Part shown: piece after piece, positions 9,601-18,366 of the stretch
How positions within the stretch are numbered: the stretch's first letter is position 1
How the letters are laid out: every line of letters starts with the position of its first letter
Assembly (NCBI RefSeq): GCF_004359215.1
Contig: NC_090616.1
Coordinates: 2,454,300 to 2,479,137 of the forward strand
Length of the DNA stretch: 24,838 bases
Direction: 5' to 3'
Source of the DNA: Bremia lactucae
Lineage: Eukaryota; Oomycota; Peronosporomycetes; Peronosporales; Peronosporaceae
Program-made: the position numbers and the translations under genes
Notes under the pieces: generated by a model
What the model was told of the DNA's origin: nothing
Database searches by the model: none
What the model saw: only the letters and a program-made list of their open reading frames with translations

Positions 9601-11091
9601 TGAGCGCACGTCCGTCGGAACAGATCGCTTGGGCCAGGCCAGTATCATATATTGGGAGTTCTTGACACCTGATGGAGGAAAGAAATTAATTTTTCCTTCT
9701 ACTGTCGTGTCAGATGTCCACGATCAAATTCACAAAGCGCAAGCGGCGTTACGAGCAGCTGCGTTCGCAAATGTCGACGACTTAATTGATTCATCCTTTT
9801 GCCTTCCTGGTTTGCTTTTCCAGCACGCAATGACATTTGTAGAGTCTGAGGTATTTAACAAGTCAGGACTGCTGGACAAATACGTTGCCGCATTGGACCA
9901 ACCTTCCGCTGCGGCAGCAACTGGAGGCACGACAAGCAATACGAAAAACAATGCCAACACATCTTCAATTCCACCTCAGCTTGCGCTCTTTGATTCCTTT
10001 TCGATTATGGAGCTGAATGCACGAGTATCGCACTTGGCTTTACTAAAGCGAAATGCGGACGAACAGCTTGTTCGAATGACAAAACCCGACGCGATTCATG
10101 GAGGCCTCTTGCCTCAAACGTCGAATGGTAGTCTTAAAGACAGTCGTGTGAGTGCACTCGATATTTGCCGATTGTTCTTATCCCAGGCTGGACTGCTACC
10201 GTCTCCGGATGGTGACTCGAACAAGAAGGCGACACTCAAGCTGCTGGAACATGGGTCAAAACTAGAGCGATCACTAAAACATTTGGACAAAAGTCCAACG
10301 CGAGAAACAATGAAGATTGGAGTGATTTATGTGGATAAAAAGCAGCATACGCAGCAAGAAATTCTTCACAATGATAACGGGAGTCGAGCGTATGAATTGT
10401 TTTTATTGCAGCTTGGGTGGCACGTGGATATGGAAACTCACCGCGGTTTTGTTGGTGGATTAGATACCAACCCCAAAAGTCTATCGAATGGGAAAACAAC
10501 GCTCTATTACGCAAGCTCTCACAGTGAAGTCATTTACCACGTCGTGACCATGATGCCAACAAAAGCATCCGATCTGCAACAGATTGATAAGAAACGTCAC
10601 GTAGGAAACGACTATGTCCATATCGTCTGGAGCGACAATGTTACTCAAAATTATGACCCATCGACTATTACGAGCCATTTTAATGACGTTCAGATCGTGA
10701 TTTACCCTTTGCGGAAAGCACAACGCGGTTTATTCCTTATTAAAATCCACATGAAGGACAAAGTGCCCCCATTTGGACCGCTGCAGTCCGGTATGGTTGT
10801 CCATCAAATTGATCTTGCACGGCTTGTACGGCAAACAGCAATGAATGCAAACCGAGTTTGTCGCTCTCAGGTATACTTTGTATAGTGTTCTACTTGTTCA
10901 GTAGAGTTGTGTCACTGAAGTTCTTTTGTTTATTATAGACAATGTTGTATGTACGGCCATACCCGACCCGTAAAAAACTGGTGGATGAAATTGTTGAGCG
11001 ATATGCCGTTGAGTACAAGGAAAGCCAATTATTAACAATGTTGTTTGGAAACTCGGCAGGTTCGCCTTCGTCTTCCTCTGCTAATGATTAA
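3682..11091 (+). CDS. RalGAP alpha-like Rap/Ran-GAP protein (model collapses an assembly duplication)
   Basis: Predicted GTPase-activating protein for a Ral/Rap-type small GTPase, resembling the RalGAP alpha subunit and, more distantly, tuberin (TSC2). As assembled, the frame from 3682 ends at TAG 8878-8880, just after the N at 8863. If the duplicate 8863-9907 is treated as an assembly error, exon 1 is 3682-8862 joined to 9908-10870, a 68-nt intron (10871-10938, GTATAC...TATAG) follows, and exon 2 is 10939-11091. This gives 2098 residues, close to the animal RalGAP alpha length (about 2,000). The N-terminal ~1000 residues are helical and repeat-like. A low-complexity Ser/Thr-rich linker lies near 1000-1110. 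The Rap/Ran-GAP domain starts near residue 1862 (MKIGVIYVDKKQ). It includes the asparagine-thumb motif HVGNDYVHIVW (Asn1961), DVQIVIYPL and PPFGPLQSG. HIVW and FGPL favour RalGAP alpha over tuberin. RalGAP alpha works with a beta subunit, which is not in this window. Confidence 0.85.
7819..8862 (+). repeat. Copy 1 of 1044-bp near-identical direct duplication
   Basis: Runs from GCAAAGACTGGTCG to GACCAACCTTCC inside the GAP gene. It matches 8864-9907 over its whole length with no length changes and roughly 18 substitutions by eye (about 1.7%). Five change an amino acid (for example SWKHE versus SWEHE, NTYV versus NSYV). Confidence 0.95.
8863..8863. other. Single ambiguous base N at duplication junction
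   Basis: The only N in the window lies exactly between the end of copy 1 and the start of copy 2. This is what a contig-joining placeholder looks like. It also adds the one base that throws the reading frame off. Confidence 0.98.
8864..9907 (+). repeat. Copy 2 of 1044-bp near-identical direct duplication
   Basis: Second copy of 7819-8862. After its last base the gene continues with unique sequence (GCTGCGGCAGC). Joining 8862 directly to 9908 keeps the codon phase, because TCC at 8860-8862 and TCC at 9905-9907 are the same codon. Confidence 0.95.
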
Positions 11092-11690
11092 TAGTTAAAC
11101 CATTTCAAGCAACTCGCACTCGATGGGAGTGGTGATCTTTTGGTCAATTTTTTTGCGAGTTACAATTTACACTACGATGTTCAAGCAATGCCCAACTCGC
11201 GATGATCGTAGATGTGCTTCCAATTGCGTTGGAACCACGCAGCACTAGCACGGAGAATTCGTGCAATACGATCAATAAACTGAAATAGTTACTGTTATCT
11301 CACTATAATGCTCGGAAAGCAAATCGGTGATTCTTTCTGTAAAAATTGGCTACAATGCCAAATAAATAATTTTGTGTGAAACTAAATTCACGAAAATTGA
11401 TATTCACACAACTAAAATTGATGTCCACTTCTATTTTTAACATAATTTTTATTCTAAATTTAATAAACTGCCAATTCCTTTTAAGAACTTAAAAAATAAT
11501 AATTTTAAATTCGCAAACTAAAACTTGTTTTTCCCCACAACTTCTGGAAAGATATGAATTGGAGATTTCAATCCAAACTGCCGCATGGCCAGCTCACATT
11601 ATGTTTCACAGGTAATTGGCTAATGCATGTTATATTTCAACTAGCATTCATCGACCCGATTTGGGAAAAACGACAACAGAGGGGGGCAGG
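11092..11690. other. AT-rich intergenic stretch, no gene seen
   Basis: Follows the GAP gene stop. The part from about 11,300 to 11,560 is very AT-rich with A and T runs. A 31-codon minus-strand open stretch (about 11,277-11,185, containing RIARILRASAAWFQRNW) looks protein-like but is too short to support, and no partner exons were found. Confidence 0.5.
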
Positions 11691-12490
11691 ACTATCCAAT
11701 ACCTCGTCATAAAGGGCGGATTTGGCGACTGCACCAGCAATTGAGCACAGCACAGAGGAAATCGGATCATCTAAAACAGAGCGCAGCCACCTAAACCGTC
11801 CGGCAAACTTCACGACAGATATCACCCGCAAGAAGCTTTGCCGTTCACCGCAGCATATACACGGAGCTGGCGGAGAGCTCATTCGAAGATGACTCGTTCC
11901 AGGACGATCACATAGACGATCGGTTTGCTGATGAAACGACTGATAGGCTGCCACCATCTACGATGGCTGTTATGTCAGACGTAGCTATGGACGGACACGA
12001 ATAATTTAGCGCAGCAAGTCCATGTCAAAGATCACAGTGCCACGGAAAGTTTCTCTCAAATCCTTGCACCAAACGAGCTATGGTGATCTGCCCACTACCT
12101 CGTCTGATACGACTTTACACACGAATTCGACCGACTCCTTTGTGGAAGGATCACAGATGGAAGTTGGCGAAGGACAAAATCGTGGATAAAGGGGTCTCAC
12201 AGTCTCTAGCACAGGGCAGGAATGTAGAAAATAAACCGACTTTCAACCAGGATTTCTAAATTGCAGTGGTTTGCCGCTCCTTTTACTCCGCGCGAGCGGT
12301 CTCGGATTGGATAGGAAGCCTCAATGGAACGCAGATCCATGTACCATCGACTGGACATTGTCTCTACTACGCATTCTTTGCGACGATAACGAAGGTTAAT
12401 GCAAGCATATTCAAGCCAACGGACGCACATCGCCAGTTGAATTTGCCGGTGTACGACGCTGCTCACTCCGATTCAGTGTTGTAAGCCGCT
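11690..12490 (+). pseudogene. Decayed LINE-like retroelement ORF with OTU-like motif
   Basis: Several short plus-strand open stretches in shifting frames suggest an old coding region. At about 11,868-12,003 an acidic stretch reads SSFEDDSFQDDHIDDRFADE. At 12,266-12,484 another reads DWIGSLNGTQIHVPSTGHC followed by LYYAFFATIT. I recall this pattern from long ORFs of oomycete LINE-type elements; GHCLYYA is reminiscent of the OTU cysteine-peptidase motif DGNCLYRA. Stops and frameshifts separate the pieces, so nothing functional can be made here. No reverse transcriptase motif was found. Assignment is from memory of the family and is moderate at best. Confidence 0.4.
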
Positions 12491-13249
12491 TTTGCCGTGG
12501 CGGAAGAGGCAGCTCTACTGGAATTGCTAGGACTGGAAATATACACCAGTGGGTCACGGGAGACTGACGCGATGGAGCTTGATGATCATACTATTCCTAC
12601 CCACGCTGCTGAGTACGATCGAATATTCGCAACACCCTCTCATGAATTAACCGTACATCCCGGATCGTCTTATTGTACAGAGACTTCCGGTAGAAAATCA
12701 ACATGTATACGTAAAGTGGAAACGGACGTATAATATCCGCTTCGCCGGACCAAAGACGGAACCTGTACACGGCATGTAGACAGATCGATACGATTGAATC
12801 AAGTCATTTAAGGGGGGAATTTCGACATCTTCGTACTCCAAGTAACTCACGTGTATTGGATTGAAAATCAATGAGAACACCAGGATTCACACGGCTCAGG
12901 GGCTACAGAGTGGGTGTTGACTAACCAACATATCTCACTCCACACATCCTCTTTATATGAAAGACAATTTCAATTGCATTCAGCATCCGGAATTTGATCG
13001 GAATCACGGAGCGACGGCCGAAAGCCACGTATCAAATGCGATGCACACACTCTTGAGGGGTGGAGACTTACAGACTTGGCGACAGTGTAAATGGCCCTCA
13101 GAACGGGGATTTTTGGGTGAACAATGTGAAATTTGCCCGATTGTCTAACTCAATTTGAATCTTTGCGAGATATTGGAGAAGTTTTTAGACTGATTCATAT
13201 TTAATCGCATTAGAAATAGATACCTATTTTCCAAAATAAATGTCATTTC
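12491..13249. other. No supported gene; probable transposon debris
   Basis: Contains open stretches of 60-80 codons in several frames (for example 12,497-12,733 and 12,957-13,148, plus strand) without recognisable domains. It lies between the decayed LINE-like ORF and the dispersed repeat and is probably more of the same old insertion. Confidence 0.4.
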
Positions 13250-13437
13250 TGTAGATAACACCACTATTTATTGCGAGCGTATATTTATAGATACCTCGCG
13301 TAACGGATGACGCTAGGCGTCATCCCTCCTAACGTAAATGCACCTATGTGCATCAAATTCACAAGGGTTGGTCACAAATGTGAACCACACCCGAGTGCTG
13401 GGTCTTATTACTTTATTGAAGTAAAATTGACCATCCC
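13250..13437 (+). repeat. Dispersed repeat, contiguous copy; possible LTR fragment
   Basis: Starts TGTAGATAACACC and contains the palindrome GGATGACGC-TAG-GCGTCATCC at about 13,305-13,325. It ends near TTGACCATCCCC. The left part matches 1271-1344 and the right part matches 974-1105. A TG start would suit an LTR end, but no second LTR, primer site or coding region accompanies it, so a solo or truncated LTR is only one possibility. Confidence 0.8.
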
Positions 13438-13621
13438 CTGAAGTACAGCAACTGTGCTAAACGGGTGTAACATTAGGGCAACTTTAGCCCGTTTTAATTG
13501 AGATGTCAAATTTACCAACGGCGATAAGTTTTTTTTGTCACGTTCCACGCGTCTTCATTTTGTCGATTAACTTGATATTTAATTAGCGAAACTGCAGACG
13601 TGGTAAATATCGTTCATCCTG

Positions 13622-15060
13622 CTAATTACAAGTATGAAAACGTAACTGGGTTTGGAGTTGCTGAATTTCGGATTGCATGTCGTTTGTAAGTCGCGCCCAC
13701 TTCTTCATTTGTTCCGTGCTGACATCGCTTAAGCTTCTTAAACTGTCTTTTATTGCGGCACGCTCTCGGCGCATCGTTAAACGCTCTTGCAGCAGCTGAT
13801 AAATCATATGATCTTTTACCCTTAAGAGACTTTCGAAATCTTGGCGCTGCAACAATAGCAGCGATTCTAGTTGAATAGAAGCAATTGAAGGGGTAGCGTC
13901 AAGTGGCCGATCTTTCTCTTTGAAGACATGTGTCAAGACGTCTTCATAGTCTTTCATAGCAAGGCGTTTGGCCTCCTCCTCGATTCCATCAGCTTGCTCA
14001 AGAAACTTTCGCATCTCTTGCTGTGATACATTAACTATGAAAAACAAACTTAGAATAAGTCTTTGTTCAATAGTGTCTGTCCATCAATATGAGCCTTACC
14101 CTTATTTAGATAATTCCGCACGTATTTAATCAGTTCGTCCATCCGAATCAAGTCATCGTCCATAGCTTCGTATAGCTGTGATGCCTTATTCTTTGAAGCT
14201 ATGTCGCTATGTGCAACACTCAAATTTAGCAAAGGTGACTTTTGTGATCTCCCCTTCGCCAAGCGACTGCTTTTGCATTGTTGGAGATGCGTCATCTCCT
14301 CCCGCATACCTTTCATGCGCTCTACAAGCACCTTACGCTGATTGAATAGTTCTTGTTGGCACAATTCTCGTAGCTTCCGAAGCGCTGCTTGATATCTCGC
14401 CTTGTTTACTTTCGGTATAAAAAGAGCTTTCTCGCTGCATTTAATATCTTGAAAGACCGCAGGCGCTGAAAGAAATTCTTTGTCAAGCCCAGGCTCTATT
14501 ACTGGAGCTAAAGTTGTTGTAGCCGGTAAGGCTAACGCCCGAAAGGCACTGTCCTCAACAAGTACTTGCAAATCGGGCTTAAAGTCGAGGAAGAAGTCAT
14601 GAAACATCTCTAAGGTGAGTGCTCCGCTGTGATCCTTGTCATATTGCTCGAACAGCTGTCCAGCTTCAAATTCCAAATTTCTATCGGACCCGAAAGGTAT
14701 GCTATTGCAAGACATTATCGATAGTAAAGGTACTGATTTGTGTAAAACCTTTGTGCTACTGAATGATTCAGCATAATCTTTCAAAAGTTGAAAAAAGGCA
14801 AGTTTCGTAAGGACTCCGGATCGGCTTTGGTTGTATCGACGGAAGAGCTGGATAGCGTCCGGGTCGTAATTAGTTGGCAATAATACCGCGGAGCCGAAGT
14901 AGAAACGTCTTGGTGCCACAGCTCTGTCATCTTTTCGCTGGGAGACAGACTTTTGGTCCTTCAGCTTGCTCTTGCACTTCGTTTGAAGGTCGGTCCATGA
15001 CATTCCTTCGTCTCGCTCTTTGGCAGTCTCCTCGCCACCAAAGTTTCCTCTTGACATCAT
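13622..15060 (-). CDS. EF-hand-like, coiled-coil protein of unknown function, 2 exons
   Basis: Two-exon gene, minus strand: 15060-14100 and 14034-13622, with a 65-nt intron (14035-14099, GTAAGG...CATAG). Phase 1 joins cleanly to give 457 residues ending at TAG 13622-13624. The chosen start is the first of two adjacent ATGs (15058-15060); the frame is open upstream to a TGA near 15,115 but holds no other ATG, so an upstream exon cannot be excluded. Two EF-hand-like segments are visible. The loop NQSRSGVLTKLA (about 77-88) is degenerate. The loop DKDHSGALTLEM (about 141-152) has good positions 1, 3 and 5 but Met where the calcium-binding Glu belongs at 12. The C-terminal half is charged, Gln/Glu/Lys/Leu-rich and likely coiled coil. 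Calcium binding is therefore doubtful and a structural or scaffold role is possible. I do not recognise the family. Confidence 0.8.
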
Positions 15061-15296
15061 AAGATTCAAGAGAATCACGAAGAAAAATGTGATCAATTCG
15101 ATTGAAGTCTGCCAATTTCAAAAAGCGATGCTTCATTATGATAAACCGTTTCTGAAGCGGTTGCAAGCACATCGCACAAAAAAGCTAGTCCGACCTAGTT
15201 TTGCATCTCCTGACATGAAATTTAAAAGACTGAGTGGCCCACATCACTCACCATGTCGCTCTAAACCTGCTGAACGTAATAATTTCGGGGATTCAA

Positions 15297-15499
15297 GTCA
15301 CAGGTCGTAATGAATCGTTTGTAGCAGTGGTCAAGGACCGACATGTCGACTCAAAGGTCACGGGTTCAAACCCGCGCCAACCAAAAGAGCAAATGCAGCA
15401 GACTTTCCGATACCCCTGGGACTTCGGGTATCGTTAAGCACAGATAAGCCCTAGGGCTAGAATTGTAAATCAGAATTAAAAAATTGAAAGAAAAAATCA
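15297..15499 (+). mobile_element. tRNA-derived SINE-like element
   Basis: A tRNA-like head carries a pol III A-box-like TAGCAGTGG (15322-15330) and a B box GGTTCAAACC (15363-15372) about 32 bp further on, followed by CCAACCA. The body contains a perfect 8-bp stem (15408-15433) and ends in an A-rich tail. The 7-bp sequence GATTCAA flanks the unit at 15290-15296 and 15500-15506 and may be a target-site duplication. The cloverleaf is incomplete (no clean acceptor or T stem), so a working tRNA gene is unlikely. tRNA-derived SINEs are known in Phytophthora. Confidence 0.6.
15408..15433 (+). repeat. Perfect hairpin in SINE-like body
   Basis: CGATACCC and GGGTATCG form an 8-bp stem around a 10-base loop. 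It could be an RNA structure of the SINE transcript. Confidence 0.6.
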
Positions 15500-15525
15500 G
15501 ATTCAAAAGGACAAGTTGTAGAATA

Positions 15526-15550
15526 CAGTAGAACCCCTCTAAAGTAATAC
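15526..15550 (+). repeat. Left terminal inverted repeat of pogo-type element
   Basis: Starts CAGTAGAACCCCTCTAAAG and is the exact reverse complement of 17686-17710. Confidence 0.97.
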
Positions 15551-15788
15551 TCTTAGGACCGAAAAGTAATATTACTTTATGCGTTTTATTACTTTAGATG
15601 CCAACTTCTTCTCTCCAGAAAATTTTCGTTTAGGAAGCTCAATGTGCAGCTGACGCATTACCTAACCCTAACCCTCAACGTGAAGCTTCAACTTTGACAC
15701 TTTAACTAAACTAAAATATTTATAAGAAGTACAGAACGGGAACGGCAAATCTAAACGTCTAAGCAAGAACTGCAACTTAACACAAAAA

Positions 15789-17504
15789 ATGGCGAAAGCA
15801 CACCTGAAGGTTGCTCATGCTCCTATCACTAATGAAATCCGCATAGCTATCAGTAAAAGGAAGCGTGATACCAGTGGAACACAGAAGGATATTGCACAAT
15901 GGGTGGTAGAGACATTTGGCATGACTGTCAGTCAAGCTGCGATTTCCAAGATTCTCAAGCAGCAGGAGCACTGGATCTCCCAAGGTGAAAAAGCTGGTGC
16001 AGGAGACGGAGCAAAAATTAGTATGGATGCGAAGCGTCAGAAGACTGTAGAATACTCTCTCATGGAAGAGGCACTTTACAAATTTGTGCGAACTTACGAA
16101 GATGTCATGGATCTCTCGGGTGAACTTTATAAAGAAAAGGGGAGGATTTTTTTGGAGAGACTGTACCCCGATCAAGACACAAATACGTTTCAATTCTCCA
16201 ATGGCTGGTTGAACAGGTTCAAAGCTCGATATGGAATCAAAGAGCGAGTGAGACATGGAGAGAGCGGTTCGGTTAACATGGAGATACTCGAGCAATCCTT
16301 ACCCGCAATTCGAGAAGTTTTGGATCAGTATGAATGGAAGGATATCTACAATATGGATGAAACGGGTTTGTTTTACCGACTTCAGGTATGTCGGGGCCAG
16401 TTGAAATCACTTTGGAAGCAACTTCAAATACTAAAATTTATTGCCTCCTCACTTTAGGCTGATCGTTCACTTGCAACGAAGCAACTGGAGGGCCGCAAGC
16501 AGCACAAGGAACGGCTAACTTTTGTTGTTTGTGCCAACGGAGATGGCTCAGATCGTGTCCCACTTTGGGTGATTGGGAAATACTTGAATCCCCGTTGTCT
16601 CAAAAATATCAATCGTCAGAACCTTGGCTGCCACTACAGGGCAAACCCGAAGGCTTGGATGAACAGTGTATTGTTTTTGGAATGGCTACAATGGTTTAAT
16701 CAGAGGATGGGGAGAAGACAGGTGCTGCTGATTATGGACAATTGTCCTGCTCATGTTCCAATTGACAGCTTGCCGGAGCTGGCCAATGTTAAAATCCTTT
16801 ACCTGCCGCCCAACACAACTTCCCGAATTCAGCCTTGTGATGCAGGCATTGTTCGAACTTTGAAGGCCTTTTACAGGAAAATTTTCAATCGCAACTTGCT
16901 AAGAGCATTGGAGCTGGATGAAACACTTGACAATCTGGAAGCGCATAAAAAAGTGGATGTTTTGAAGGCGATGGTGTGGGCTGTGGAGGCCTGGAATATG
17001 GTGACCAAGGAAACTATTCGTAATTGTTTTAATCACTGCAAAATTCGGACATCAAGCTTGAACATCCAAGTTCCTGCTAGGGCGACCGAACCCCCCGCAA
17101 ATGTTGCAGATGACCTGATGTTACAGAATGATCAACTGTACCGCAATCCAATGGACATCAACGCCATCCTCAACAACCCCTTGGAGAGAGAGGTCGCCTA
17201 TAGTCCTGACGTAGAAGACATTGTGGCAGTAACAATGGAAGAACATGGATTGTCTTTGCCTGTAGAAGTGGAAGGAGGGATTCCCGATGCGGATGATAGC
17301 GAAGTGCCAGCCCCCGTGAAAGCCAAGGACGTCCTTGATGCAATAAGATTGTGTAAACTGTACTTCATGCAGAGGGAGTGTGATACTTCCACGACTCACA
17401 GGAAACTGAATGAAGTTTTGGACGATTTCGAAAGGATACAGATTACTGGAAAGAAGCAAGTCACTCTCCATCGATTTCTCTCAAAAGCGGCAAAAGAAGT
17501 ATAG
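15789..17504 (+). CDS. Pogo/Tigger-type transposase (DDE_1, CENP-B-like), 2 exons
   Basis: Transposase that would cut and re-insert its element at TA sites. Exons 15789-16385 and 16458-17504 flank a 72-nt intron (GTATGT...CTTTAG) at phase 0, giving 547 residues. Residues about 10-60 form a pipsqueak/CENP-B type helix-turn-helix (GTQKDIAQWVV...VSQAAISKILK). About 85-160 form the second CENP-B-type DNA-binding unit (FSNGWLNRFKARYGIKER). The DDE_1 catalytic core has NMDETGLFYRL (Asp190), LIMDNCPAH (Asp293) and PPNTTSRIQPCDAG (Asp327). All three acidic residues are present in the expected contexts. A C-terminal tail of about 200 residues is less conserved. The ATG at 15789 is close to the left end and precedes the DNA-binding domain directly. 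No disabling mutation was seen, so activity is plausible but unproven. Confidence 0.95.
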
Positions 17505-17685
17505 TTATTTGAAATTTTTTTTTTTTTAGATACAACTTAATATATTACTTTTGGGGTATGTGTCTACTAATAGTGGGACTTTAAAAAATATTACTTTATT
17601 ACTTTGGCAAAATATTACTTTAACCTTAAGTCCCAACTCGGGACCACGAAATTTTATTACTTAGGACGTATTATTACTTTAGAGC

Positions 17686-17710
17686 GTATTACTTTAGAGG
17701 GGTTCTACTG
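17686..17710 (-). repeat. Right terminal inverted repeat of pogo-type element
   Basis: Ends in GAGGGGTTCTACTG followed by the TA duplication. Exact reverse complement of 15526-15550. Confidence 0.97.
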
Positions 17711-17712
17711 TA

Positions 17713-18284
17713 TCTTAGCCAAAAACCGGGTATAAGTTGTGTTAACGATAAATATACGACCGACTTCCAACTGAATTGTTAATGCTTTGCCTTCACAAAC
17801 TGACTCACTATATAGTTTAACCATTACTCACTGCCTCCTTCGGCAGACAAGTAGGCATTATGTAATCGCCATACTTTAGTGTGACCTTTGCTCACGAAAA
17901 AGTGTTCTTTATTTTCAGTAAATTCCTTTTGTAAGCTACTGGTCATGCCACATGCGTTTTATGGAGTCGACTTTCCGACGTTAACCGTTGTCAACTCGAA
18001 AATATTACGATCACGCTGGCGATTCGTTTGTATGTCGTGCCGTCGAACTTTGGACAGACTGGAGTCAATAATCGGACGCAATCAACCAAATAATGAGCAA
18101 CTTCGATTACTTGAAGCCCGATACCCATTATCATGTCTAGGAACCTGACCATGGTGCAAATCGACGGCCGAGATCCGTACCATACTCGTTCGTGAACAGC
18201 AACTCCATGGAAGTACTATCGGTATTCGTTCTACATTGTCTTCAAATCATGTCGCCACGATCGCACTTGCATGTGTTCGCATTT
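17713..18284. other. Intergenic stretch between transposon and ankyrin gene
   Basis: No supported gene. An 86-codon plus-strand open stretch (17,888-18,148, no ATG start) has no recognisable domain. A small stem CTGCC...GGCAG is present near 17,830-17,846. The last part should hold the promoter of the ankyrin gene. Confidence 0.5.
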
Positions 18285-18300
18285 GCTCATTTGTGAATGT
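18285..18300 (+). promoter_or_regulatory. Oomycete Inr-like core promoter element
   Basis: GCTCATTTGTGAATGT resembles the oomycete initiator consensus GCTCATTYYNCAWTTT and lies about 70-80 bp before the ATG at 18367. It is the best match noticed in the window. A pyrimidine-rich stretch follows. Confidence 0.55.
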
Positions 18301-18366
18301 CGCCTCGTCTTGTCGCCTCGAATTTTCCTCACACTTTTCATTTCGCCGCTTCGTAGACAAATCTAA

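Larger units (their letters stand above)
15526..17710 (+). mobile_element. Intact-looking pogo/Tigger-type DNA transposon (2185 bp)
   Basis: Bounded by perfect 25-bp inverted repeats (15526-15550 and 17686-17710) and flanked on both sides by TA (15524-15525 and 17711-17712), the target duplication of the Tc1/mariner superfamily. It contains one complete transposase gene with an intact catalytic triad. Clusters of ATTACTTTA or its complement lie just inside both ends and are candidate transposase-binding sites. The element looks young: perfect ends and no stop or frameshift. It sits about 20 bp beyond the SINE-like element. Confidence 0.93.

Noticed and set aside
8840..10885. A separate second GAP gene starting at about 8840
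   Set aside because: Its first 1 kb is the duplicate of 7819-8862 and its apparent start lies across the N. It is the same gene displaced by the assembly.
14927..15172. Alternative minus-strand start for the EF-hand gene in another frame
   Set aside because: It runs out of frame with the EF-hand coding region and no intron was found that would join it.
15305..15383. Functional tRNA gene
   Set aside because: A and B boxes are present, but a clean acceptor stem, a five-pair T stem and a proper anticodon arm could not be drawn. A SINE head or tRNA relic fits better.
17888..18148. Small plus-strand protein gene
   Set aside because: No ATG at its start, no recognisable domain, and it lies just upstream of the ankyrin gene promoter.
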